Positions 1-9,597 of a DNA stretch of 64,000 bases are shown piece by piece. The stretch comes from Halobacteriales archaeon QS_8_69_26 (GTDB lineage: Archaea; Halobacteriota; Halobacteria; Halobacteriales; SW-7-71-33): NCBI GenBank assembly GCA_003023195.1, contig PXRX01000045.1, forward strand, positions 45,201 through 109,200, read 5' to 3'. A program made the translations under genes and the position numbers. Within the stretch, counting starts at the first letter, position 1; the number at the start of each line of letters is the position of its first letter. The notes beneath the pieces are model-generated. The model was not told where the DNA came from, did no database searches, and saw only the letters and a program-made list of their open reading frames with translations.

Positions 1-315
1 ATCCAGATGCACGGCGGCACCGCCGCCATCGAGAACATCGACGAGGAGGCCGGCGAGGTCAGCATCCAGCTCGGCGGCGCCTGCTCGGGCTGTGGGATCA
101 GCCCGATGACGATCCAGGCGATCAAGTCCCGCATGGTCAAGGAGATCCCCGAGATCGAGACCGTCCACGCCAACACCGGCATGGGCGGCGGTGGCGGTGG
201 CGGCGCCCACGGCGGCCGCGGCGGGAGCACCGGCGGCGGCATGACCCCCTCGTTCCCCGGCGAGACCACCGACGACGACGGCGAGGACGACGAGGGCCCG
301 CAGGCCCCGTTCTAA
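1..315 (+). CDS. NifU C-terminal-domain (Fe-S scaffold) protein, 5' partial
   Basis: The gene enters from outside the window: codons for Ile-Gln precede the first Met, which is internal because QMHGGTAAIENI is mid-domain in this family. The CSGCG motif gives the CxxC pair that binds a labile Fe-S cluster, followed by an SPMTIQAIKSRM helix typical of NifU/Nfu scaffolds, which pass clusters to apo-proteins in the cytoplasm. The C-terminus is a Gly-rich and then acidic tail, probably disordered and common in haloarchaeal proteins. The family call is firm; the client proteins are unknown. Confidence 0.85.
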   Translation: MQMHGGTAAIENIDEEAGEVSIQLGGACSGCGISPMTIQAIKSRMVKEIPEIETVHANTGMGGGGGGGAHGGRGGSTGGGMTPSFPGETTDDDGEDDEGPQAPF

Positions 316-752
316 ACCACGTTCGATCGCTCGTTTCGCGTTCCGTGGGTCGGAAGTCGGTAGCGAACTCCGCCGTCGTTCGGTATTCCGTTCCGTCGGG
401 ATCGCTCCGAAAGCCCCCGGACCTTTCATTGGCCGATACCGATCGGGCCGGGCCAGTCGCCGACGATCCCGTTTCGACGACGATGGAAGCGCCCGGACCG
501 GGGGCGGCGTCGACCGACACCTGCGGTGGGTCTCCCGGGCTACTGTGCCGGTTAGTCGTCGACCGACGGTCCCGCCCACCGCAGCCACACCCTCCCCAGC
601 CGACTCGCTCGCTCCCTGCAGTCGCTCGCTCGTCCCTCGCGCGCGGTTCGCGCCTCGCGGCGCTCACGTCGCACGCGCCGTTCGGCAGGTCGGATCGCGG
701 TTCGTCTCCGCCCCGCGGCCGTCTCGCGACCAGGAGTTCCCGGGTCGCCAGG
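316..752. other. gene-free spacer with a dispersed repeat
   Basis: About 440 bp between the NifU-like and panE stops, so the genes are convergent. No reading frame here looks like a protein. The stretch holds the repeat at 585-650. Several overlapping open frames are a by-product of the high GC content. Confidence 0.6.
585..650 (+). repeat. dispersed intergenic repeat, copy 1
   Basis: The core CCACACCCTCCCCAGCCGAC is followed by runs of CTCGCT and by CGTCCCTCGCGCG. The same order of blocks recurs at 23726-23800 and, inverted and diverged, near 54690-54735. It codes for nothing and resembles the REP-like intergenic repeats seen in many haloarchaeal genomes. Its function is unknown. Confidence 0.6.
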
Positions 753-1652
753 TCATCGAACGTCCCGCCCGCGCTCCCAGGCCCGCAGGAGACCCGCGAG
801 GGTGCGGTTGACGGGGACGTCCAGGTTCGCCGCCTCGGCACGGTCGACGACGTAGCCGTTGATGGCGTCGACCTCCGTCCGGCGGCCCGCCCGCACGTCC
901 TGGAGCATCGAGGAGTCGTTGGCGGCGGTCGCCTCGGCGACGGACTCGACGGCGGCGACGGCCTCGTCGTCCGACAGGTCGATCCCCTCTGACCGGGCGA
1001 CGCGAGCGGTCTCCGTGGCGGCCTCGCGGGCCAGTTCGTTGGCCTCGCCGGCCAGTAGCCGGCCGTTCTCGACGCGGGCCAGCGCGGTGACGGCGTTGAT
1101 GCCGGCGTTGACCGCCAGTTTTTCCCAGAGGCGCCGGGGCATATCCGCCGCGACGGTCGTCTCGATTCCGGCGGTCCGGAAAGCGGTGCCCGCGCGATCG
1201 GCGGCGGGCGACGGGCCGCCCTCCCGGGCGCCCAGGACGACCTCGCCGACCCCGGTACACTCGACGTGGCCCGGGCGCTCCAGGACCGCGCCGTAGGTGG
1301 CCGTCCCCGCGAGCACCGGGGCGTCGAGGTGGGCGGCCAGCCGATCCTCGTTGCCCATCCCGTTCGACAGCGAGAGTGCTGCCCCGTACTCGCCGGTGGC
1401 GAGCCGTCGGGCTGCCGTCGGGGTGTCGAAGGCCTTGACGGTCACGACGGCCAGGTCGGCCGACAGGCCCCGGCCGTCGGTCGTCGCGTCGGGGTGGACC
1501 GCGAACTCGAACTCGCCGCCGACGGTCAGGCCGTCCGACCGGACCGCCCCGACGTGGGGGTCCCGACCGACCAGCGTCACGTCGTGCTCCCGGGCCAGCA
1601 ACCCCCCGAGGAGGCTCCCCAGGCTCCCGGCCCCGAAGACGACGACCTCCAT
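753..1652 (-). CDS. panE: 2-dehydropantoate 2-reductase (ketopantoate reductase)
   Basis: A 299-residue cytoplasmic enzyme that reduces ketopantoate to pantoate with NADPH, on the way to pantothenate and coenzyme A. The N-terminus has the Rossmann dinucleotide motif GAGSLGSLLGG (about residues 7-17). The middle has the SNGMGNED segment and the WEKLAVNAGINAVTAL block, whose Lys is the family's catalytic residue. The C-terminal part, with DAINGYVVDRA, forms the all-alpha substrate domain. Length is normal and the ATG start lies next to the Rossmann strand. It stands alone, convergent with the NifU-like gene. Confidence 0.9.
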   Translation of the reverse strand: MEVVVFGAGSLGSLLGGLLAREHDVTLVGRDPHVGAVRSDGLTVGGEFEFAVHPDATTDGRGLSADLAVVTVKAFDTPTAARRLATGEYGAALSLSNGMGNEDRLAAHLDAPVLAGTATYGAVLERPGHVECTGVGEVVLGAREGGPSPAADRAGTAFRTAGIETTVAADMPRRLWEKLAVNAGINAVTALARVENGRLLAGEANELAREAATETARVARSEGIDLSDDEAVAAVESVAEATAANDSSMLQDVRAGRRTEVDAINGYVVDRAEAANLDVPVNRTLAGLLRAWERGRDVR

Positions 1653-1739
1653 GCCGGCCGCCTTCGCGCCGTCCCGGTAAAAGGGTGTCTCCGACCGGGG
1701 TCGTCACCGGGGATCGGTCCTCGCTTCCGGCGGTCCTCG

Positions 1740-2039
1740 TCAGTCCTCGATCCAGTAGTACAGTTCCTCCTCGGGGGAGTCACACGCCGGACAGCACTCG
1801 GGGACCTCCCCCTCCAGGCGGCCCATCTCGCCACACTGCCAGCAGCGCCACATCAGTTCGGCCTCGCCCAGTTGGGGCGAGGACCGCACGTGCTCGACGC
1901 TCAACTCCGCAAGCCCATCGTCGAGCGTGACGTAGAACCCGTGCTCGTCGAACCCGCGGATCGTCCCCAGTTCCCGGCCGTCGTCGTCGTAGACCGCGTT
2001 CCCGAACCGGATCCCGAGTTCGTCGTGGTCGTGGGCCAT
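1740..2039 (-). CDS. rubredoxin-like zinc-ribbon protein
   Basis: A 99-residue protein starting MAHDHDELGIRFG. The first half (GNAVYDDDGRELGTIRGFDEHGFYV) looks like a small beta-barrel. The second half has two metal-binding pairs, CWQCG and CCPAC, spaced as in rubredoxin-like or zinc-ribbon knuckles. It ends with an acidic, aromatic tail. The start was chosen because a TATA-like ATTAATGG lies about 28 nt upstream (near 2065-2072), which fits a leaderless mRNA; the longer frame runs through that promoter. It is known as a haloarchaeal uncharacterised family. Electron transfer or metal sensing are both possible. Confidence 0.75.
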   Translation of the reverse strand: MAHDHDELGIRFGNAVYDDDGRELGTIRGFDEHGFYVTLDDGLAELSVEHVRSSPQLGEAELMWRCWQCGEMGRLEGEVPECCPACDSPEEELYYWIED

Positions 2040-2200
2040 GGTGGAGGTACGGACTCGCTCACCATTAATGTCGCCCGGAGATCCAGTCGATCCGATGATT
2101 CCGGGGTCCCGCGGACGACCGGTCCGCCCGTCCCGCATCCCGCGACGGCGACGCCGGCGAGTGCTGTGCTGACGCTGGCGATGACCGTTCTTCGCTTCAT
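1901..2200 (-). pseudogene. remnant of a lipoprotein gene (signal peptide only)
   Basis: The frame opens with MKRRTVIASVSTALAGVAVAG followed by Cys, a textbook signal: positive n-region, hydrophobic core and lipobox. After about 55 residues it runs into the promoter and then, out of frame, the body of the rubredoxin-like gene 1740-2039, where the translation becomes Thr/Ser-rich junk. A signal this good is unlikely by chance, so I read it as the 5' end of a lipoprotein gene whose body was lost. It could also be a short expressed lipopeptide. Confidence 0.5.
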
Positions 2201-2313
2201 CGGTGGTACCCGGGCGGGCTAACGGCCCGCCGTGGGTAGCCCGACGGCCTGAACTCTCAGGGGGAACGATCGCCCGACTGCGGCAACCCGAATACCGACG
2301 CGACCGTCGTCGC

Positions 2314-5300
2314 TCACATGAAGTCCGCGATCCCGCTCTGCTTGTTCTTGTCGTTCTCGAAGATGCTCTCGATCGACATCTCCAGTACCTCCAGGCGCTG
2401 TTTCGTGTACTCCCGGGCGCCGTACTCCTCGGCGATCCGGGTCGCCGTTTCGAGGTACTTGGTTACCGACCCCTCGTGGACGGTGAGGGTCACGTCCCCG
2501 CCACACTCCCGGCAGTCGCCGGCGAGTGGGGGGCGGCGGTACTTCGTGCCGCAGTCCAGGCACCGGACCTCCTGGCGGGAGAACGCCCGGAGGTTGCCGA
2601 TCAGGTCCGGCAGGAAGTGGTACTCGATGACCCGTTCGGCGACGTCCGTCTCGTCGACGGCGCGGATCTTCCGGGCGAGTTCCAGTTGCCCGTCCATCTT
2701 GTCCTGCATGTCCTCCAGGGTCTTGTAGGCCGACAGGTCCGGCCCGGCGGCGATGTGGGTGGTGTCGTGGGTGTGGCCGAACCCCGCCGTCTCCCGGTCG
2801 GTCCCCAGGCGGTCCTCGGCTATCTCGACGTCCACCGCCTCCGGGTGGGCGAGTTCGCGGCTCGCCTCGTACAGTTCCAGGGGGTACTCCTCGACGATGT
2901 CGACGTTGTGGGCCTCGTCGTCGATCTCGGCGGGGTCGATCCGCGAGGACATGACCAGGGGTGCATCCATCTGCCCGCCTCTTTGGTCAGGAAGATAATA
3001 TTTACTGAAATTCAGCAGTCCATCCATCAATAGCATAACGCAATCTTCGTCGCCATCACACTGGCCTACATGGGTGTCCTCCGCAATTAGTGTATGATTG
3101 TCTTTGATAGTAAGGCAGTAGGTATTTTCGACGTCGGAGGTGACGATCTCGGTACGTATGACGGTGTCCTGACCGTTGGTCGATCCGCCGTCCGCACGGA
3201 GGGGTCTTTGCCGAATTCCGTCCGTGCCGGGTCGATCGGTCGGAACCGGAACTTCGTCGCCAGCCGTGAGATTCCGGGCTTCGACCCGTTCGATCCGTCC
3301 CTGGTCGTCGTCCCACCGGAGCATCGAGTGATTCGGTGTTACCGTAATTTCCCGTCCGGTTTCCGTCTCTACTTCTACCAAGTGGTCCGGTGCGGGGTGT
3401 CTGCTGATCGCTTCGACCGGCTTGCATTCGACGTCACCGTGTTCGTCTACCGATGGGACGGACAGGGATTCCCCGTCGAGGTGGTCGACCACTGCCCCGA
3501 AGTCGTCCGCCTCGGCACGGGTCTCGTCGATCCGATCCTCAACCAGCCGTTCGATCCGTTCGTGACGCCACCGGCCGTTTTCGTCCTCGTACCACACCTT
3601 CGTGTCGGGGTGGAAGCAGTTGCGGCGCTTCGCGGCGTGGAAGTAGGGGTGCGCGTACCCCCCGGCCGCGGTCGTGAACCCGACGACGCGGGCCACCGTC
3701 GCGGCGGAGGTGTGGGGGGCCATCCCGAAGACGAGTTCGCCGATCAGGTCCTCTCGCTCGTCGATCTCGTAGAAGGGATCCAGGCCGTAAAAGGACTCCA
3801 GGAGGTCGTCGACGAAGTCGGCGGTGGCGACCATGTGGTCGGCGGCGCCCTCCGAGAGCACGACGTCCTGGACCTTCAGTTCGACCACCTGGTCGTCGTG
3901 GCGGAGCGGGTCGCCGTGGACGTCGGTCTCGTACCCGAGTTCCCGGAGCCGTCCGGCGCTCACGTCGAGTTCCTCCGGGCGGACGGCCGTCACGGGGAGG
4001 TCGGTCATGTCGTAGCGGACGGTGCCGTCCTTGAACGCGGAGACGCCGTGTTTCGACCGCAGGACGCCCTTGGCGAGGGGTTCGGGCGTCTTGACCGTCG
4101 AGGTCAACCCCTTGACCCCCTTCAGGATGTCGAAGGCGTTCTCGCGTTCCCCGACCGCCGCCAGGGCGTCCCGGTACTCGGCGTCGACGTTCACTTCCCG
4201 GGGTTCGACGGCGCTGGCCTCGACGTCACACCGCGAGCAGTGGACCCGCCCGGACTCGTCGGGGTGGACGGTCTGCCCGCAGTCGGGGCAGGTGTAGTGG
4301 GGGTCGGTGTGGCCACCGCAGTCGGGACACCGGCTCTTGAACGTCTCGTCCCCGCAGTCCCGGCACCGGCGGCGACCGACCTCCACCTCGACCCGGCCGG
4401 GCGTGGCACCCCGGTGTGGCTGGTGGTCGGCGGCCGCCTCTCGGACTTCTCGGGCCGGCCCATCCGGTTGCCGACCCGGGTCGGGGCCCGCTCCCGGACG
4501 GTGACGGGCGCGACGGCGTTGACCGCCTCCACCGCGTTGGGCCACTCGCGGGCCTCGTCGGGCAGGTCCGCCCAGGTGCGCTCCAGGCCGCTGTCGGGGT
4601 CCAGCCCGAGACAGACCGCGAGCGGTCGCCAGGTCGGGACGACGATGGCGGCGTCGTCGTCCGGTCCGTTCGGGCGCTCCGGTCGGGGATCCGCGGTCGA
4701 TCCCGCGGCCTCGGATCCCCCCTCGTCCTCGGCCCCGTGACCGTTCCGGACCACCCAGCTCTCCGGGGTCGCCTCGCCGGGGAGCGCCTCGGCGGGGTCG
4801 ACGCCCTGGGTGTGTTCGACGAGCAGTGCTTCGAGGCTCCGGCGGGTCGCGGCGTCGTCGTGGAGGACGAGGGCACCGTCCTCGCGGACCCGGCCGGCAG
4901 CGACGACGCCGGCCAGTCGCTCGAACTCGCCGGGGTCGACGTCGTGCCACAGGTAGGTGTAGGCGGGGTGGAGCGGGGCGTCGTACTCGCGGGCCCACTC
5001 CAGGGCCTCACCGGGGTCGGGGTCGTCGAGGTCCACCCGCGGGGAGTCCCGCATGGCCCGCACGTCGGCGTCGGTGCGCTCCAGTTCTTGGACCCACCAC
5101 TCGACGGTGTAGGAGGCGGGGACGAGGTCGTGGTTGTTCTCGACGAACTCGCCGTAGTTGACGAGGTACTCGCCGATGTCGAGAACGGCCTCGACCCCGT
5201 TGCGGACCGCCTTCGCCTCCTCGGCGTCGTCGATCCGTCTGACGTCGCCGTTGGCCAGGCGGACCGTCGGCCCCTCGATGCTGTCGACGGGGACGATGCC

Positions 5301-6509
5301 CGCCGCCTTGCCGGGGAGTTCGGTCTTGATCTGTGTCCCGGTCGCGAGGAAGTCGTCGACGAGGTGCATCGTCGCCGGGTGGATCCCGGCGGTTGCGTGG
5401 CCGTGGTTTCGTGCCCGGCCGTAGCGCAGGCGGAAGCCCCCGGGCTTGCTCGGGTGCGAGAAGACGGGACGGCCGGCGATCAGGTCCCGGAGGTACTTCT
5501 TGTGCGGTTCGGCGCGGGGTGGGCCGTCCGGTTCGTCGCCCGCGTCGTCGTCATCGGCTCCGTCCGTCGCGTCTCCGTCGTCGTCGGTCCCAGCGTCCTC
5601 GTCGGCCTCGTCGCCGTCGTCCTCGCCGATGGTCCCGTCGATCAGGTCCTGGAGCCAGGGCCACTCGACCTCGTCGAGTTCGCGGGTGTAGCGCTGGATC
5701 TTCGGGGCCTTCAGGGCGATGCCCTCGGCGAGGACGAGGCACATCCCGCCGCGGGCGCCGTTGGTGTCGACGCGTTCGATGTCCCGGGTGCCGGAGACCT
5801 CGCCGTCGCTGGTGGCCTCCCCGTCCAGCATGATCGGCATGTGCCGGGCGATGAACTTCGCCTCCTCGTCGCTGGGGGAGTACTGGAGTCCGGTCTCGTC
5901 GTCGTAGAGGGTGACCTCCTCGGCGTAGCGGTCGACCTCCTCGGTGCGTGCGTCGTACTCCGAGAGCCCCAGGAGCGACCGGGCGTAGTCGGCGACGAGT
6001 ACCGATAGCGCCTGGGCGGTACCCCCCGCGGACCGGATCGGGCCGGCGTAGTAGACGTTGATGAACTCGGTACCGTCACCAGAACTCGGCGAGTTCTGGT
6101 TGCCCGACGAACTTCGCTCGTCGACGTCGTCGTTCTCCAGGACCTCGACCAGGTCGATCCCCTCGATGGGCGCGGCGACCACGCCCTCGGTCAGGAGGGC
6201 GACCGCGGTCCGGACGGCTCCCTCTATCTTGGCGGCGTCGGTGTCGTAGTCGCCGACGGTCCCCTCGACGAAGTCCTCGACCATCGCGAGGGCGGCCTCC
6301 TCCCGGGAGTGGTCGCCCTCCAGTTCGCGGATCCGGTCGGCGACGCCGTCGATCCCCAGGACCTTCTCGACGCGGTCGGCCATGTCCCTCGCGGCGGGGA
6401 TCTCTATCTCGGGTTCCGGGTCCCGGCCCTGGGCGCGGGCCCGCGCCGCGACCTCGCGGGCCGCCTCCAGTTCGGACTCCAGCCGCCGGAAGTACCGCTC
6501 GTCGCTCAC
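2314..6509 (-). CDS. polC: DNA polymerase D (Pol II) large subunit DP2, intein-containing, frameshifted
   Basis: This is the catalytic subunit of archaeal replicative polymerase D. The GTG start at 6509 (MSDERYFRRLES) overlaps the stop of the PPC-domain gene as GTGA. Recognisable blocks are INVYYAGPIRSAGGTAQ, FRLRYGRARNHGHATAGIHPA, TRVGNRMGRPEKSE, zinc ribbons CRDCG and CPDCG, and the C-terminal FHAAKRRN/CDGDEDC region split by an intein (3061-3618). A long Asp-rich loop interrupts the first third. The frame breaks near 4425-4440: upstream it ends at GRPEKSER, downstream it resumes at TPGRVEVEVGRRRCRDCG. The conserved block expected between them, about 20 residues of the MSPAVHTLFPIGEAGG type, is in no frame. 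An essential gene should not be broken, so a sequence error is possible. Confidence 0.85.
3061..3618 (-). mobile_element. PolC mini-intein (186 aa, no homing endonuclease)
   Basis: The insertion lies between ...FHAAKRRN and CDGDEDC, a known DP2 intein site. Block A is CFHPDTKVWY with Cys1. Block B is GREITVTPNHSML with the Thr/His pair. Block F is VENTYCLTIKDNHTLIAED. The C-terminus is THVGQ before the +1 Cys, so the usual His-Asn is replaced by Gly-Gln. A C-terminal Gln is known for the Pyrococcus DP2 intein, which still splices. At 186 residues there is no room for a LAGLIDADG or HNH endonuclease. Its codons are more AT-rich than the N-extein's. It is expected to splice itself out of DP2 precursor. 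Confidence 0.85.
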
Positions 6510-6958
6510 GGGTTCAACCAGAGGTCCAGGTCGGTCCCGGGGTGGTGCTCGCGGACCAGTGGCTCCTCGAAGGCCCGCAGGTGCAACTCGCCGGCGAAGA
6601 CGGTCCCGGCGTTCAGGTGGCCCGAGAGGGTGCCGGCGTCGTCCCGCCCGAGGACGGCGTGGGTGTGGGCGAACGGTTCGCCGTCCAGGCGTGCGACGTT
6701 GCCGACGCAGGCCGCGACTTCGAGGTGCTCGTCGAACTCGATCGGTTCGTACTCCTTGTCGTCCTGGTCGTAGTACCACACCTCGGCGTCCTGCACGGCG
6801 CCCATCCCCTGGAACCACGCCGATTCGATGCCTCGTTCGCGGGCGAACGCCTCGATCTGTTCGCGCCAGTCACGCCCGGTCTCCAGGCGTGCGAGGTACT
6901 CGCCGGCGGGGGTGACCTCCCGGTGGTGCATACACCGCTCCACGGGTGCCGACGACAA
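6506..6958 (-). CDS. PPC/DUF296 domain protein
   Basis: A 150-residue protein that is almost entirely one PPC (DUF296) domain. It has EQIEAFARERGIESAWF, GMGAVQDAEVWYYDQ, HTHAVLGRDDAGTLSGHL and the closing strand. In plants this fold occurs in AT-hook proteins; archaeal single-domain versions form trimers and are uncharacterised. A shorter start (MHHREVTPAG, 6931) is equally likely. Its stop overlaps the polC start by 4 nt, so the two are almost certainly co-transcribed and translationally coupled, although no functional link is known. Confidence 0.8.
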   Translation of the reverse strand: MSSAPVERCMHHREVTPAGEYLARLETGRDWREQIEAFARERGIESAWFQGMGAVQDAEVWYYDQDDKEYEPIEFDEHLEVAACVGNVARLDGEPFAHTHAVLGRDDAGTLSGHLNAGTVFAGELHLRAFEEPLVREHHPGTDLDLWLNP

Positions 6959-7120
6959 AAGTGGATCGCGACCACCGGATCGACCGTGGATACCGACCCG
7001 GGGATCGCCACCGGTGGTGGACCGGGTGGTGGGACGGGGTGACCACCGACCCGTCCGGGGTGGACCGGGACGGACCTGGAGCTAGGAGTGGATCGAACGG
7101 GACCGGAGAAGCGGCGGGTG

Positions 7121-7288
7121 TCAGCGCCAGGCCGGTAGCGTCGGCGCGTCGTCGGCGCTCATCGATAGCCAGGCGTCGTCCTCGCTGATGTCCGCGAGTA
7201 CGAACTCCTGACGGGATCCGTCGCCGTCCACGGAGGCGATCACCTCGGTGTCGTCGCAGTCGCCGGGAACGCCTGGCGCGACTGACAT
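7121..7288 (-). CDS. small acidic haloarchaeal protein
   Basis: A 55-residue protein, MSVAPGVPGDCDDTEVIASV and onward, ending DDAPTLPAWR. It is acidic and looks like a small beta-rich fold with an EFVLADISEDDAWLSM segment typical of short conserved haloarchaeal proteins. The start is supported by a TATA-like element (CTAATAAACCC on the + strand, 7309-7319) about 25-30 nt upstream, which fits a leaderless mRNA. The longer frame upstream has no coding character. Function unknown. Confidence 0.6.
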   Translation of the reverse strand: MSVAPGVPGDCDDTEVIASVDGDGSRQEFVLADISEDDAWLSMSADDAPTLPAWR

Positions 7289-7498
7289 ACCCGACGATCC
7301 TGTCCACGAGCTAATAAACCCGTCGGAACCGACCGACGGTTTCCGGCCGCCCCCGTCCGGAGCGGTCCCGGAGCGAGGCGAACCTGTCGGGACGAGTGGA
7401 CGGGTTTTTTCAGCCCGGTGGACCGCCTGGATACCCCGGAACGGGGGGCGATCGGCAAGCAGAGAAGGCTGAAACCTCCGTTTCACCAATCACAATAA

Positions 7499-7510
7499 CT
7501 ATATATATAG
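7499..7510 (+). promoter_or_regulatory. dppA promoter (TATA palindrome)
   Basis: CTATATATATAG is a perfect 12-bp palindrome in an AT-rich patch, 54-65 nt before the dppA ATG, and the best TATA candidate for this gene. A leader of about 30 nt follows, with GGAGAG just before the ATG, so this message is not leaderless. Confidence 0.6.
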
Positions 7511-7563
7511 AGTATGCAGTCACGCTAAGGCGTGCCGCGTGTGTGGCACTGCCGGAGAGAACT

Positions 7564-9597
7564 ATGACAGACGATATCAGCAACGATTCCGGTTTCGACA
7601 GGCGGAAGTTCCTTGCCGGGCTCGGCGCTGGCGCCGCCGCCGGCCTCGCGGGTTGTACTGACGGCGGTAGTGACAGCGGGACAGCGACGGATACCGAGAC
7701 CGACGTCATGACCACCACCGAGGACGGTGGCACGACGACGACGCAGACGGAGACCCAGACCACCACCGAGGATCCCGGTGGGGTCCAGCCGGGCGGCAAG
7801 CCGGTCGTCGGACTCCAGGTTTCGCCGGCGACGCTCAATCCGCTCCAGGCGGGGTCGGTGTACAGCTTCTACATCATCAACGCGGTGATGCTCTACGGGA
7901 CGACGACCCACCCCGAGACCACGGACTTCGAGCCGTGGGCGTTCACCGACTGGGAGCTCAACCCGGACAACGCCGGGAGCGACGAGCCGACCATCGCGAA
8001 CGCCACGCTCCGGGACGACCTCGAGTTCCACGACGGCGAGGCGGTCACCGCGGAGGACTACGCCTTCTCGGCGCAGTACTTCCGCGAGCAGCAGCCGACC
8101 GAGTCGCTGACGGCCGCCGCGCACAATAACATGCGCGGCGAGCCCGGTGACGGCGTCGAGGTCATCGACGACCAGACGGTCGACATCTACCTCGCCCAGA
8201 AGGAGCAGCGCTGGTTCACCAACATCCTCGGGTACCCGATCCTGCCCGAGCACATCTGGTCGGACGTCGACGACTTCACCACTTATTCGCCCCGGGAGGC
8301 CGACGAGGGACTCGTCGGTGCCGGCGCCTGGGAACTGGTCGACTTCAACTGGGAGAACTGGTACGAACTCGAACCGGCCTACGACACCTTCCCGATGGCC
8401 GGGGACGCCGACTGGATCCGCGACGACGCCCCCATCCTCGACGGCCTCCGGTTCGAGGTCTTCGGGTCGAAGAACCAGATGGAGCAGGCGGTCCTCAACG
8501 GCGACATCGACGCGGGCTTCTCCGCCGGCGGCTTCACGGTCAACACCGCCGTCCAGGCCCAGAACGACGACCAGTTCACGGTCCACCAGAGCCAGGAGTC
8601 GGGGTACAACCACATCTCGTACAACCTGCGTCGGGTGCCGTTCGACGACGTCGCGTTCCGGCAGTTCCTCAACAAGACTTTCGACAAGACGTGGGTCGTC
8701 GAGCAGCCCTACAGCAACATCGGCGCCGTGGAGGGCGACTACGCCGTCATCCCAGCCCTGGAGAGCTGGCGGCCGCCCGCGCCCGGGGAGATCGCCGGCC
8801 AGCGGTACAAGTCCGACGGCGTCGACGAGTACTTCGACTCGCCGCGCCAGGAGATCGAGATGCCGGACCTCTCGTTCCCCGGCGAGCCCGGCAGCTTCAA
8901 CCTGGGCGAGGACGCCATTCAGGAGGCGCGTGACTTCCTGATCAACCACCCCGACGCCAAGCACGACTACAGCTTCGGCGAGGCCCAGACCAGCCTCACC
9001 ACCGCGCCCGACGGCCAGGAGCTGTACGTCAACGGCGAGCACATCACCGAGGCCCACACCGACAACGACGGCAACGGTGGCCAGGGGCCGCTCGTCTACA
9101 GCTTCCAGCCGCCCCAGGAGGACCTCTACCAGGCCCGCTACGGCCAGCAGCAGACCGGCCTGCTGAAGAAGCTCGGCGTCCCCGTCGAGCCGAAGGTCAA
9201 GACGATCAACGCCCAGATCCCCACCGTGTACGTCCAGGAGGACTTCGACATGTACTCCATGGGCTGGGGCCTGGGCGTCAACGTCACCCACCTGTCGTCG
9301 CTGTACAGCAGCGAGGGCGCCGACCTCGACAGCACCCTGGACACCGGGAAGTTCAACCCGATGGGCTACACCGGTGCCGACGAGCTGATCTTCCGTGACC
9401 TGGAGTTCATGGACTTCAACAAGCGCCAGCCGGTCGTCCGGCAGGTCTGTGCCCAGGTCTACAAGGACGCGCCGACCAACATCTCCGACGTCTCCAACCT
9501 GCTGGAGCCGACCAACAACCGGTTCACCGGCTGGGTCGGTGGCCTGGGGACGACGATCAACCAGGACAGCTTCCTGAACCTCGCGCAGACCCAGTAA
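7564..9597 (+). CDS. dppA: ABC transporter substrate-binding lipoprotein, dipeptide/oligopeptide type
   Basis: A 677-residue SBP family 5 protein. The N-terminus has a twin-arginine signal with lipobox (FDRRKFLAGLG ... GLAGC), so it is exported folded and lipid-anchored outside the cell. A Thr/Asp/Gly-rich linker follows. The body has the family features LNPLQAGSVYSFYIINAVM, an ATLRDDLEFHDGEAVTAEDYAFSAQY block and the late domain around DFDMYSMGWGLGVN. The ATG at 7564 was chosen over the frame-opening at 7396 because the signal begins there and a TATA palindrome and GGAGAG precede it. It delivers its ligand to DppBC, encoded just downstream; the true substrate is unknown. Confidence 0.9.
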   Translation: MTDDISNDSGFDRRKFLAGLGAGAAAGLAGCTDGGSDSGTATDTETDVMTTTEDGGTTTTQTETQTTTEDPGGVQPGGKPVVGLQVSPATLNPLQAGSVYSFYIINAVMLYGTTTHPETTDFEPWAFTDWELNPDNAGSDEPTIANATLRDDLEFHDGEAVTAEDYAFSAQYFREQQPTESLTAAAHNNMRGEPGDGVEVIDDQTVDIYLAQKEQRWFTNILGYPILPEHIWSDVDDFTTYSPREADEGLVGAGAWELVDFNWENWYELEPAYDTFPMAGDADWIRDDAPILDGLRFEVFGSKNQMEQAVLNGDIDAGFSAGGFTVNTAVQAQNDDQFTVHQSQESGYNHISYNLRRVPFDDVAFRQFLNKTFDKTWVVEQPYSNIGAVEGDYAVIPALESWRPPAPGEIAGQRYKSDGVDEYFDSPRQEIEMPDLSFPGEPGSFNLGEDAIQEARDFLINHPDAKHDYSFGEAQTSLTTAPDGQELYVNGEHITEAHTDNDGNGGQGPLVYSFQPPQEDLYQARYGQQQTGLLKKLGVPVEPKVKTINAQIPTVYVQEDFDMYSMGWGLGVNVTHLSSLYSSEGADLDSTLDTGKFNPMGYTGADELIFRDLEFMDFNKRQPVVRQVCAQVYKDAPTNISDVSNLLEPTNNRFTGWVGGLGTTINQDSFLNLAQTQ

